Origin: Mycobacterium noviomagense
Lineage (GTDB): Bacteria > Actinomycetota > Actinomycetes > Mycobacteriales > Mycobacteriaceae
Direction: 5' to 3'
Length of the DNA: 64,000 nucleotides
NCBI RefSeq assembly: GCF_010731635.1
Contig: NZ_AP022583.1
Span: forward strand, 2,356,001-2,420,000
The position numbers were made by a program, and so were the translations under genes. A model generated the notes under the pieces. That model searched no databases. It saw only the letters and a program-made list of their open reading frames with translations, and had not been told where the DNA came from. Shown here piece by piece: positions 22,519-31,084 of this stretch. Position 1 is the stretch's first letter, and every line of letters begins with the position of its first letter.

Positions 22519-23396
22519 TGCGCCGCCACGGCGTGGTCACCTCGGCCGTGGACCTTGTCCCGTTCGCTCACCTGGGCTGGGGATATCGCGACCGGGACGA
22601 CTTCGGTGCCCGCGCCGCCGAATGCATTGTCGGCGCCCTTCGCGGCGACCAGCGCATCGAGTACGTCGGTAACGCCGGCCGCGAAGCCTTGCGCGCTGAA
22701 CTGGCCGACCTCGGCTTCGACGAGCAGCTGCGGTCGGGGCGGATCCGGGTGATGCCGGTAGAGGACTCCTACGAGTTCTATCCCGATAGTGACGTCGTGG
22801 ACGCTGAAGCGACGGTGGCCGAACGCGTCGAGGCGACCGACCAAGCGATCGCCGACGGCTACCGCGGCTTGTGCACGGTGAACGACGCGATCGAGCTGAC
22901 GCGCACACCCGAGCAGCGCGACGCATGGGCGGCCTTCGAGTTTCTCATCGACCAAAGGATGCCGGTTCTGCCGTTTTCGGCGCTGTGCGCCTACGACGTC
23001 AACGGTCTGGGTCGGGCTGCGGCGGAGTTATTGTGCCTGCACCCGTTTGTGGGCCCAGATGAGGTGGGCTTTCGCATGTTCGCCGAGCCCGGCGTGGATT
23101 TCGTGCTGGTCGGCGAAATCGACGCGGCCAACGACGACGCCTTCACCGCGGCATTGCGCAGAACCTGGCCGCTGCTGGGCGAGGGCACCATCGTCATCGA
23201 CGCGCACGGGCTTTCCTTCATCACCCACACGCAGCTGCGCACCCTCGACGACTACGCCCGCGCACAGGGCCGCCAAGTGGTGCTGCAAACCGACCAGTGC
23301 ATCGTCGCCCGAGTCGCGGAGCTGCTCGAGTTGACCAACGTACGGGTGCAGGGCGCATCACCGGTGCGATCTTCGTGGCAGAGCTGTGACGCCTGA
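22518..23396 (+). CDS. MEDS-STAS protein, copy 1
   Basis: 292 residues: an N-terminal MEDS domain (about 15-185, FAHLGWGYRDRDDFGARAAE, PFSALCAYDV) and a C-terminal STAS domain (about 190-275, FVLVGEIDAANDDAF, IVIDAHGLSFITHTQL). In RsbV-type STAS domains the segment reads hxDSxG, with Ser as phosphate acceptor. Here the aligned residues are Thr-His-Thr, so the usual Ser is absent. It is coupled to the upstream MEDS-ATPase by TGATG. The likely role is anti-anti-sigma signalling or a scaffold; no sigma gene is adjacent. Confidence 0.82.
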   Translation: MRRHGVVTSAVDLVPFAHLGWGYRDRDDFGARAAECIVGALRGDQRIEYVGNAGREALRAELADLGFDEQLRSGRIRVMPVEDSYEFYPDSDVVDAEATVAERVEATDQAIADGYRGLCTVNDAIELTRTPEQRDAWAAFEFLIDQRMPVLPFSALCAYDVNGLGRAAAELLCLHPFVGPDEVGFRMFAEPGVDFVLVGEIDAANDDAFTAALRRTWPLLGEGTIVIDAHGLSFITHTQLRTLDDYARAQGRQVVLQTDQCIVARVAELLELTNVRVQGASPVRSSWQSCDA

Positions 23397-23404
23397 CTCG
23401 GCGA

Positions 23405-23872
23405 TTGGGGACCCGGTTGCTGGATGAAACCTCCGACAGGACTACGCCCCCCGTCCACGACGTCGTGCACACGGCGCTTTTCGACCGCTCAGAGCGCGAA
23501 TATCTCAATTCCCTGGTGCCGCTGATATCCGGATGGTTGAGTAAGGCCGAGCCGGTCTTGGTCGCACTACCGGGAAACAAGATCGCGTTGCTGCAGGATG
23601 CGTTTGGCGCGCCGGCGGGGGATGTGACTGTGAACCTGACGATGACGGACATCACCGAGGCAGGCCGCGATCCCGGCCGAATCCTCGGGCTGGTGGCTGA
23701 CTTAATGCAGGGGCATCCCAACCGGTCGGTGCACCTCATCGGTGAATCGGTGTGGCCCGAGCGCAGCGAGGTCGAATACCCCGCATGCGTCCAGCACGAG
23801 GCGCTGGTCAACATCGCCACCATTCACGCTTATCTGCGGCTTGACCGGTTCTCGAAGGGCGATGTCCCGTGA
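23405..23872 (+). pseudogene. MEDS-ATPase copy 2 with ATPase domain deleted
   Basis: 155 codons matching the 21553 gene at both ends: the MEDS start (HDVVHTALFDRSEREYLNSL to PACVQHEALVNIA, residues about 10-128 of copy 1) is joined directly to TIHAYLRLDR, the last dozen residues of copy 1. About 177 residues, the rest of MEDS and the whole ATPase, are missing. The frame stays open, so a small MEDS fragment may still be made. The start would be TTG at 23405 or 23417. The stop overlaps the following MEDS-STAS gene. Confidence 0.8.
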
Positions 23873-24738
23873 TGCGCCAGCAGGGTGTGCTCACCTCCGC
23901 TGCAGGCCTCACCCCGTTCGGCCACGTGGGGTGGGGGTATCGGGACCAGTCGGAATTTCTGGCTCGCGCCGCGGAGTACATCGCCGATGGCCTGTCGCGC
24001 AACCAGCGGATCCTGTACGCGCGCGACAGCGGCCGTGCGGCGTTACGCGCGGAATTGCAGGAGATGGGGTTCGGCGACGCGGTCAGGTCAGGTCAGATCG
24101 CGGTGACGCCGGTCGACGAGCACTACATGTTTGTGCCTGGCACCGACGTGGTCGACCCCGAGGCGACGGTGGCTGCCGGCGTCGCCGCGATGGAGTACGT
24201 GGTCGCCATGGGCTGCAGTGGCTGCCGTGGGGTGGTCGACGCGGCGGTATTGGCGCGTGAACCCGAGCAGCGCGCCGCGTTCAGCCGCCTGGAATATCTC
24301 GTCGACCAGAAGATGGCGGTGCTGCCGTTCTCGGCGTTGTGCGCTTACAACCTGACACTGTTGGGGGAGACGGCCAAGCAGATGGTGTGCTTGCATCCGT
24401 TGGTCGGCCGCGGCACGGTCAGCTTCCGGCTTTATGCCCAACTCGGGATGGACTTCGGGTTGGCCGGTGAAATCGACGCCGCCGACAGCGAGGCGTTTAT
24501 GTCCGCGCTACAACGGATCTGGCCGCTGGCGGCCGGCCACGAGGTGATCGTCGACGCGCGAGGTCTGGAGTTCGTTACGCACCGCGAGCTGATGACGTTG
24601 GACGAGCAGGCCGGCGCCGAGGGCCGGCGGGTTGTCCTGCGGACCGACCAGTGCGTGCTCGCGCGCCTGGTTGAACTGCTCGAATTGGAAAACGTCCGCG
24701 TCGAAGCATATCCGCGGCCCGTTGCGGACGCGTGCTGA
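23872..24738 (+). CDS. MEDS-STAS protein, copy 2
   Basis: 288 residues, paralogous to the 22518 gene along its whole length: MEDS (PFGHVGWGYRDQSEFLARAAEY, PFSALCAYNLTLLG) followed by STAS (FGLAGEIDAADSEAF, IVDARGLEFVTHRELMTL). The STAS phospho-site is again changed, here Thr-His-Arg. ATG 23872 overlaps the stop of the truncated copy; GTG 23869 is just upstream. The gene is intact although its ATPase partner is not, so it either works alone or is served by the intact ATPase at 21553. Confidence 0.82.
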   Translation: MRQQGVLTSAAGLTPFGHVGWGYRDQSEFLARAAEYIADGLSRNQRILYARDSGRAALRAELQEMGFGDAVRSGQIAVTPVDEHYMFVPGTDVVDPEATVAAGVAAMEYVVAMGCSGCRGVVDAAVLAREPEQRAAFSRLEYLVDQKMAVLPFSALCAYNLTLLGETAKQMVCLHPLVGRGTVSFRLYAQLGMDFGLAGEIDAADSEAFMSALQRIWPLAAGHEVIVDARGLEFVTHRELMTLDEQAGAEGRRVVLRTDQCVLARLVELLELENVRVEAYPRPVADAC

Positions 24739-24783
24739 CTGGCGCCGGTCCTGCTGGCCGCCGAGACGCTTGAGCCGTCTAAC

Positions 24784-26286
24784 GTGGTCGCCGTGAAAAA
24801 CACATCGAAGGCGGTGCTTTCAGCGGTTGCGGTCCTTGTGCTTTTTGTCGCCGGATGCGGGGGCGCGGCGAGCACTTCTCAGCCGGCACGTGAGAAACCC
24901 GCCGGAGTCCAGTTCGGCGAGGGGTTACGTGGCCGGGTCACCACCGACGCGATGATGGCGCACCTGTCGAAACTGCAAGACATCGCCAATGCCAACAACG
25001 GCACCCGCGCGGTGGGCACCCCCGGTTATGACGCCAGTGTCGACTATGTGGCTAATACGTTGCGCGGCAAGGGCTTCGACGTGCAGACCCCAGAGTTCAC
25101 CGCCCGCGTTTTTCACGCCGACCCGGGATCGGTGACGGTGGACGGCAAGACCGTCGAGGCGCATGCTGTGCAGTTCAGCTTGCCCACTCCGCCGGACGGA
25201 GTGAGCGGGCCGCTGGTGCCCGCGCCCGCCGATGACAGTCCCGGCTGCACCGCCTCCGACTACGACGGGTTGCCGGTGCAAGGCGCTGTGGTGTTGGTGG
25301 ATCGTGGCACGTGCCCGTTCTCGCAGAAGGAAGACGCCGTCGTGCAGCGCGGTGCGGTGGCGCTGATCGTGGCCGACAACGTCGACGAGAAGGAGATGGG
25401 CGGCACCCTGGGCGAGCACACCGACGTCAAGATCCCGGTGGTCAGTGTCACCAAGGGCGACGGGGCGGCGCTGCGTGCCCAGCCCGGACCGACGACTGTC
25501 AAACTCAATGCGAACACCCAGGACCTGCGGGCTCGCAATGTCATTGCCCAGACGAAGACCGGCTCGACCGCCGACGTGGTGATGGCCGGCGCACATCTTG
25601 ACAGCGTGCCGGAGGGCCCCGGCATCAACGACAACGGCTCCGGGGTCGCTGCTGTTCTGGAAACCGCTCTGCAGCTGGGTAATTCGCCGAAAGTACACAA
25701 TACGGTGCGGTTCGCTTTCTGGGGTGCCGAGGAACTCGGGTTGATCGGGTCGCGTAAGTACGTCGAGTCTTTGGATGTCGAGGGGCTCAAAGACATTGCG
25801 CTGTATCTGAATTTCGACATGCTGGCCTCGCCCAATCCCGGCTATTTCACCTACGACGGGGACCAATCGCTGCCGGCGGACCAGCGGGGTAACCCGGTGG
25901 TTCCAGAGGGTTCAGCGGGTATCGAGCGCTCGCTGGTGGGCTACCTGAAGTCGGTCGGCAAGACCGCGCAGGACACGTCGTTCGACGGCCGGTCCGACTA
26001 CGACGGATTCACCCGGGCCGGTGTCCCGTCGGGGGGACTGTTCTCCGGCGCTGAAAACAAGATGTCCGACGAGCAAGCCAAGCTGTGGGGCGGTACGGCC
26101 GGCGAGCCGTTCGACCCTAACTACCACAAGAAAACCGACACGTTGGATCAGATCAACCGCACGCCACTGGGCATCCTCGGTGGCGGCGTTGCCTATGCGG
26201 TCGGCCTGTACGCGCAGGATCTGAGCGGGCGCAACGGTATTCCGGTCCGGGATGACCGCACCCGCCACGTCGTCACCACGCCATGA
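24784..26286 (+). CDS. lpqL: Lipoprotein aminopeptidase LpqL
   Basis: A 500-residue lipoprotein, the same length as Rv0418 LpqL and very similar. The signal peptide ends in the lipobox VAGC. A PA domain (about 130-240, VVLVDRGTCPFSQKEDA) is set inside an M28 zinc peptidase with metal ligands in GAHLDSV, INDNGSG, WGAEELGL, YLNFDML and NYHKKTDT. It is predicted to release N-terminal amino acids outside the membrane. The start is GTG 24784 (or GTG 24793). The stop overlaps the next gene by 4 bp. Confidence 0.93.
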   Translation: MVAVKNTSKAVLSAVAVLVLFVAGCGGAASTSQPAREKPAGVQFGEGLRGRVTTDAMMAHLSKLQDIANANNGTRAVGTPGYDASVDYVANTLRGKGFDVQTPEFTARVFHADPGSVTVDGKTVEAHAVQFSLPTPPDGVSGPLVPAPADDSPGCTASDYDGLPVQGAVVLVDRGTCPFSQKEDAVVQRGAVALIVADNVDEKEMGGTLGEHTDVKIPVVSVTKGDGAALRAQPGPTTVKLNANTQDLRARNVIAQTKTGSTADVVMAGAHLDSVPEGPGINDNGSGVAAVLETALQLGNSPKVHNTVRFAFWGAEELGLIGSRKYVESLDVEGLKDIALYLNFDMLASPNPGYFTYDGDQSLPADQRGNPVVPEGSAGIERSLVGYLKSVGKTAQDTSFDGRSDYDGFTRAGVPSGGLFSGAENKMSDEQAKLWGGTAGEPFDPNYHKKTDTLDQINRTPLGILGGGVAYAVGLYAQDLSGRNGIPVRDDRTRHVVTTP

Positions 26287-27743
26287 TTCGGCCGGCGGGT
26301 GCGGCCTTGGTGTTGACGGTCGTCCTGCTGGCGGGGTGCTCGTCGTCGCAGCCTGCGCCGCCGCGCTTGGGTGATGCGTTGGCTGCCAAGGTAACCGTGG
26401 ATGCGATGTTCGACCACCTGCGCGCCCTGCAGGATATCGCCAACGCGAACAAGGGGAATCGGGCCGAGGGCACGCGAGGCTTTGACGCCAGTGTTGACTA
26501 CGTCGTAAAAACGCTGCGCGACAAGGGTTTCGCTGTATCGACGCCGCAGTTTGACCGGCTGTACACGGCTGCGCCGGGACAACCGACGCTGACAGTGGAC
26601 GGGCGCAACTACGCCGTTGATCAGGCGTCGCTGCTGGTGCGTACACCGCCCGGCGGGATAACGGCCCCGGTGGTGCGGCCGATCAAAGCGGCGGGGTGTG
26701 CCGCGAGCGACTACCCGGGCACTGTCCCGAAGGCTGCGATCGCCGTCGTCGACGACAGCGGCTGCACGGTGGTCGACAAGCAAAAAGCCGCGCTGGCCAA
26801 AGGTGCCGCCGCGGTGGTCGTCGTCAGCGAGCCCGGAAACCAGGGCGCGCCGCCCAAGCTGTTCAACTCCGGTTACTACAACCAGCTGACCGTGCCGGTC
26901 GCGGTCGTCGGCGCTGACGGGGCGTCCGCACTGCGCGACACCGCCGGGCCGGTGCGGCTCACGCTCGACACCGCCACCGTCAAGGTCACGTCGCGGAATG
27001 TCTTTGCGCAGACCAAGACCGGCTCCAGCCACGATGTCGTCGTGGTGGGCGCGCACCTGGACAGCGTTCACGAGGGGCCGGGCATCAACGACAACGCCAC
27101 CGGGGTGGCCGCAGTGCTGGAGACCGCGCTGCAACTGGGCCCGTCACCGCAGGCGACGAACGCAGTGCGCTTCGCGTTCTGGGGTGGGGAGGAGTCAGGG
27201 CTGAACGGTTCGCTGGACTACGTCTTCGGCTTGCGCCGCGACGAACTCAACGACATCGCGCTGTATCTGAACTTCGACATGCTCGGTTCGCCGAACGCCG
27301 GCTTCTTCACCGACGACGGAGACCAGTCGTCCCCCGGCCCGGGTGTCGCGCCGCAGGACGTGCCCGCCGGTTCGGCCGGTATCGAACGCACGCTGGCGGC
27401 CTATCTGAACCTGGCCGGCAAGCGGCCTGAGGATCTGCCGCTGGGCACCCAGAGCGACTACAGCCCCTTCCTGGTTGCGGGTGTGCCGATCGGCGGCATG
27501 ACGACCGGTTCGTCGCAGACGAAAACCCCTGTGCAGGCGCGGCTCTGGGGCGGCCAGGCCGGGGTGGCCTTCGACCCCAACTACCACACTGCCCGCGACA
27601 CCGTGGACAAGGTGAACCGGGATGCGTTGGGAATCATGGGCGGCGGCGTCGCGTTCGCCGTCGGCACGTACGCACAGTCCATCGACGGCGTCAACGGCGT
27701 GCCGCCCCACGACAAGCGGAATCGAAAGCAAGTGCGCCCGTAG
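26283..27743 (+). CDS. LpqL-type lipoprotein M28 peptidase, second copy
   Basis: 486 residues, a tandem paralogue of LpqL. It has the lipobox LAGC near residue 19, a PA domain (about 115-225) and the M28 zinc ligands GAHLDSV, INDNATG, WGGEESGL, YLNFDML and NYHTARDT, all conserved, so it should be active. The PA domain is more diverged than the peptidase part. M. tuberculosis has the unrelated peptidase LpqM at this place, so the tandem copy is a lineage-specific arrangement. It starts ATG 26283 within lpqL (ATGA overlap). Confidence 0.88.
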   Translation: MIRPAGAALVLTVVLLAGCSSSQPAPPRLGDALAAKVTVDAMFDHLRALQDIANANKGNRAEGTRGFDASVDYVVKTLRDKGFAVSTPQFDRLYTAAPGQPTLTVDGRNYAVDQASLLVRTPPGGITAPVVRPIKAAGCAASDYPGTVPKAAIAVVDDSGCTVVDKQKAALAKGAAAVVVVSEPGNQGAPPKLFNSGYYNQLTVPVAVVGADGASALRDTAGPVRLTLDTATVKVTSRNVFAQTKTGSSHDVVVVGAHLDSVHEGPGINDNATGVAAVLETALQLGPSPQATNAVRFAFWGGEESGLNGSLDYVFGLRRDELNDIALYLNFDMLGSPNAGFFTDDGDQSSPGPGVAPQDVPAGSAGIERTLAAYLNLAGKRPEDLPLGTQSDYSPFLVAGVPIGGMTTGSSQTKTPVQARLWGGQAGVAFDPNYHTARDTVDKVNRDALGIMGGGVAFAVGTYAQSIDGVNGVPPHDKRNRKQVRP

Positions 27744-27776
27744 GGGTGTGGGTTCTTGTAAATTCGCCGAATCTAC

Positions 27777-29297
27777 TCAAAACGGTGGTGGATCGTCGTC
27801 GTCGGCTGCGGGCGGGGCGGGTCCGAGGTCGAAGTAGCTGAGGCGTTTTTCTCGGTTGGCGATGCGGGCGTTGTGGTTGTGGCGGCGTTCGGTGGCGATG
27901 CGCTGGGCTCGGTCTTGGGCTCGGGTGCGCCGGCGCTTGGGCATCATCGCCGTGCGCTCGGCGCAGTAGTTAGCCGGCGGCTCGGCTGGCGGCACCGGCG
28001 GTTGGCCGGTGGGCCGGCACAGACTCGGGAACAGCAGCGCGCTGCCCGGGGTAGTGACATAGGTGTGCCCGCTCGGCGCGGTCACGATCAGCGTGCCATC
28101 CGGCAGCTGCTGGTCGCGCCAGCCCCAAAACGTCTTCACCAAATGATGCGCGCGGCAATAACATTTGAGGTTCGATGCATGCGTGGGCCCGCCCGCGGCA
28201 TAGGGGATCGTGTGATCCAGGTCGCAGTCGAAGGCGGGGCGGTCGCAGCCCGGCCAGCGGCAGGTCAAATCCCGGCACCGCACAAAATCGGCCAGCGCCG
28301 TCGACGGCGCATAGCCGCGCTCGGGTGGGGCATCAGCGGGATGAGCCAGCGCCACCAGCTTGGCCGACTTGGCTAGTTCGGCCACCATTTCCGGGGAGAT
28401 GAGCCCCTCGGCGCCGACCAGCGCCCCGGGCTCGCTTGCCGTGCCGGCGATGGTGGCCTGTTCGGCGATCACATGAACCACCACCGGCGAGGCGGGCCGC
28501 CGATCCCCGGCCACACAATCGGGGCGCGCGCAGCGACACCCCAACCGATCCGCCCCGGCCGCCAACGCCCCCAGCGCGTCGGCGCGGCGCTGGGCGCGGG
28601 TGCGCGGATCGTGCGCGCACACCGTGCCCGCCAACGTGTCCAGCCGCTGGTCCAGCGCCTGGGCGTCGGTGCTGAACAAGGTGCCGTGAATCTCGGCGGT
28701 GCCCTCCACCTCAGCGCCGATCCAGACCTCCCGATCGTTCTGGTACTGCTTGCGCCGGCGCACCGCGTCGGCATCGGCTGCAGCGACGATCTTGTCGATC
28801 TGTCCGGCCAGCCGGCCCTGGGTCAGCGACGGCCAGCGCGCCACCTGGATCGCCAGCTCGGCGTCGACGGCGGCCAGCACCGCGGGGTCGGTGATCAAAT
28901 CGGTGCGAAACACGATGGTCTGAAACAGCCGCAACCCGATCTCGCCGGCTTCAAACACCGCGGCCACCTTGGGTAGCCGCTCCCGCATGGCCCGCGCATA
29001 GCGCAGCCGACTGCCCGCGAGCCCGCGGCTGATCCGCAACGCGGCGCCCACCTCGGCGCTCACCGCTTCTTCGGTGTCGATGGCCCAGTCTTCGGTCTCC
29101 GAGCAGCGGGATAGCCGATAGCCAAACAACTCACCAATGGCGACCAACTGCGCGGCCGCGGCCCGATTTTCGGCCCGCGCCGAGGCACAGATCTGATCGA
29201 TAAGCGCCGCCGACTCGCGCGTGGTCGAGGGATGCCGGCGCTCGAAGAGCTCGTCAAAGCGAGCAATCACCTCCGCCCGCGCCGCCTCATCGAACAT
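27777..29297 (-). CDS. 13E12-family DUF222/HNH endonuclease-like protein
   Basis: 506 residues. It has an N-terminal DUF222 helical domain (about 1-300, typical EEAVSAEVGAALRIS, GSRLRYARAMRERLP) and a C-terminal HNH nuclease motif around 355-420: CRWPGCDRPAF, CDLDHTIPYAAGGPT, NLKCYCRAHHLVKTFWGW. This is the REP13E12 family, present in many copies in mycobacteria and often associated with repeats and phage attachment sites. ATG 29297 is chosen over GTG 29327. Actual nuclease activity is not known. Isolated between unrelated genes, it may be a mobile or repeat-borne unit. Confidence 0.9.
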   Translation of the reverse strand: MFDEAARAEVIARFDELFERRHPSTTRESAALIDQICASARAENRAAAAQLVAIGELFGYRLSRCSETEDWAIDTEEAVSAEVGAALRISRGLAGSRLRYARAMRERLPKVAAVFEAGEIGLRLFQTIVFRTDLITDPAVLAAVDAELAIQVARWPSLTQGRLAGQIDKIVAAADADAVRRRKQYQNDREVWIGAEVEGTAEIHGTLFSTDAQALDQRLDTLAGTVCAHDPRTRAQRRADALGALAAGADRLGCRCARPDCVAGDRRPASPVVVHVIAEQATIAGTASEPGALVGAEGLISPEMVAELAKSAKLVALAHPADAPPERGYAPSTALADFVRCRDLTCRWPGCDRPAFDCDLDHTIPYAAGGPTHASNLKCYCRAHHLVKTFWGWRDQQLPDGTLIVTAPSGHTYVTTPGSALLFPSLCRPTGQPPVPPAEPPANYCAERTAMMPKRRRTRAQDRAQRIATERRHNHNARIANREKRLSYFDLGPAPPAADDDDPPPF

Positions 29298-29379
29298 GCG
29301 TGCGAGTATGCCACGGTGGCCCGACAAATCACGCTGCCGACTTACGGGCTACGGAGAAACCAGATGCTCGCCGGCTGCG

Positions 29380-30249
29380 TCAACTGATTTCACGCAGCTT
29401 GGGCACCAACTCGTCGCCGAGGCGGCGCACAAACCCGACGGGATCGGGGTTGCCGGGCAGCGGACCGACATTGATCAAATCGACACCCAACTCGGCGTAG
29501 CGCTCGACGGTCCTCAGGTACGCCGGCATATCAGCGAACGGGTCGTTGAGCAGCCCTACGGTCTTTCGGATCTGCGCAGGATCCCGGCCGACCGTGCCGC
29601 AATGCCGGTTCAGCACGTCGATCTTGTGTATGAGCTCGTCGACGTCGGACACTGTGCTGTTCCACACATCGGCATACTGGGCAACCAGCCGCAATGTCTT
29701 CTTCTCGCCGGACCCGCCGATCAGGACTGGAGGAAGCCGAATCGGTTGCGGCACACAGATTGTCTCGGCCAACCGATAATGCTTGCCCTCGTAGGGCCCG
29801 TTGTTGTCGCTCCACATCTGAGCGCAGATTTGCAGCGCCTCCTCCAGCATCTCGAAGCGCTCACGCACCGGCGGATACGGGACACCGAGCGCTAAGTGCT
29901 CACGCTCGTACCATGCCGCCCCGATTCCGAGCATCGAGCGACCCTGCGAAAGCACGTCTAAAGTGCTGACCGTTTTCGCCAGCAATCCCGGATAGCGATA
30001 CGTGACCCCGGTAACCAGCATGGTCAGTGTGATCGTCTGAGTCTGCCCCGCCAGAAAGCCCAGGGACGTGTAACCCTCGAGAAATGGATCGTCAGCCCGC
30101 CCAACGGTTTCCATTTGGAAGAAGTGATCTGCCAGCGTGAACGTCGTCGCGCCGCCTTGCTCTGCGGCCTGCGCTGTTGCCGCCAGCGTCGGGCCAAGCT
30201 TCGCTGGATCGCCGGGTAGGAAATCGATGAAATGCACGCCTAGTTGCAT
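29380..30249 (-). CDS. LLM-class F420-dependent oxidoreductase
   Basis: A 289-residue luciferase-like TIM-barrel enzyme. Signatures are the N-terminal MQLGVHFIDF, TFTLADHFFQM, RSMLGIGAAWYEREH, YPPVRERFEMLEEAL and GGSGEKKTLRLVAQYADVWN, which place it with the F420-dependent LLM oxidoreductases. With fgd1 in the same window it could use F420H2, although its substrate is unknown. It stands alone on the minus strand, 82 bp from the 13E12 gene, with slightly lower GC than its neighbours. Confidence 0.88.
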   Translation of the reverse strand: MQLGVHFIDFLPGDPAKLGPTLAATAQAAEQGGATTFTLADHFFQMETVGRADDPFLEGYTSLGFLAGQTQTITLTMLVTGVTYRYPGLLAKTVSTLDVLSQGRSMLGIGAAWYEREHLALGVPYPPVRERFEMLEEALQICAQMWSDNNGPYEGKHYRLAETICVPQPIRLPPVLIGGSGEKKTLRLVAQYADVWNSTVSDVDELIHKIDVLNRHCGTVGRDPAQIRKTVGLLNDPFADMPAYLRTVERYAELGVDLINVGPLPGNPDPVGFVRRLGDELVPKLREIS

Positions 30250-30323
30250 TGCGGTGTCCTTGCCTCGTTAGTCGTCAGACGCTCAAGTAGGCACAACGCA
30301 TCGAGGACGACCGACGTTCCCGG

Positions 30324-30653
30324 CTAGGCGCGCGAAGGTTCCTCCTCCGGTTTCGGTTGGTGGTGCACCCAGGCGATCAGGAAACCGGTGACCAGCACCC
30401 ATCCGGCGATCGCGGCCGGGATCGCCCAGACGCGACGCAGGAGCAGCGCGGTGCCGCACCGCTCGACGACGTGGTGGCCGTCAGGGCCGGCGAGAGCATC
30501 CGGTGAGATACCGGCGCTAAACCCTCTGCCGCAGCTGATCTGAACGCCGTACTGGTCGTACTGGTCGATGTAGACCGGCCACCACAGGGCCATGAGGCCT
30601 AACGCGACCAGCAGTGCGCCGACCAGACCGGCCAGCAATTGACGATCGCGCAC
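30324..30653 (-). CDS. Small two-helix membrane protein
   Basis: 109 residues with membrane helices at about 5-27 and 75-96, an extracytoplasmic loop with Cys41 and Cys66 that could pair, and a charged Pro/Glu-rich cytoplasmic tail. I do not recognise a family. GTG 30653 is chosen because AAGGAGG lies just upstream; a start at 30722 would precede that site. It follows the 74-residue membrane protein by about 70 bp on the same strand. Confidence 0.6.
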   Translation of the reverse strand: MRDRQLLAGLVGALLVALGLMALWWPVYIDQYDQYGVQISCGRGFSAGISPDALAGPDGHHVVERCGTALLLRRVWAIPAAIAGWVLVTGFLIAWVHHQPKPEEEPSRA

Positions 30654-30722
30654 ATGCCTCCTTCCAACGAACGATGTGAATCTCGATACGCCGCTACCCG
30701 TACGCTGCCGTGGCGTCGGCAC

Positions 30723-30947
30723 TCATGTCATGCAGACATTGGCAAACAACAGCACCGGCCAGCACACGATGGAACCGAGGAACGATACCGCCAGATCGAT
30801 GCCGTGCATGTGGTGCAAATGCTCGGTATGGGTGGTCGACCAGATCACGCCGATCAGCAGGTATGGCGTTCCGAGGATCAACGCGATGCCGATCAGTTCG
30901 GCGATCGTGAGCTGGAAGCTGAGAGCTCGGCGAACTTTCTCCAGCAT
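30723..30947 (-). CDS. Small membrane protein with a His-rich loop
   Basis: 74 residues: a short basic N-terminus, two membrane helices (about 13-36 and 50-72) and a connecting loop with five histidines (HTEHLHHMH, residues 40-48), a possible metal-binding site. The ATG at 30947 has GGAGG upstream. The family is not recognised. It is the first gene of a likely two-gene unit with 30324-30653 and diverges from the double TetR gene, which may control it. Confidence 0.6.
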   Translation of the reverse strand: MLEKVRRALSFQLTIAELIGIALILGTPYLLIGVIWSTTHTEHLHHMHGIDLAVSFLGSIVCWPVLLFANVCMT

Positions 30948-30981
30948 GGCCGTTCCTCCGACGGGTCTCTAGCACGTCCGC

Positions 30982-31011
30982 GCGTGGCGCAGAACCCCTG
31001 CCATGCCACGC
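30982..31011. promoter_or_regulatory. Inverted repeat between the small membrane genes and tetR
   Basis: GCGTGGC and GCCACGC form a perfect 7-bp inverted repeat with a 16-bp spacer in the 137-bp divergent region (30948-31084). It could be an operator for the adjacent TetR-type regulator, or a transcript hairpin. No -35/-10 pair is obvious, though 31021-31040 is AT-rich. Confidence 0.35.
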
Positions 31012-31084
31012 AAGCATCCATTTATGTTAATAGTCATTCTGACCTTGCGGTAGGTCTTCGCGGCATCAATCGCCGGGTTAGGGT

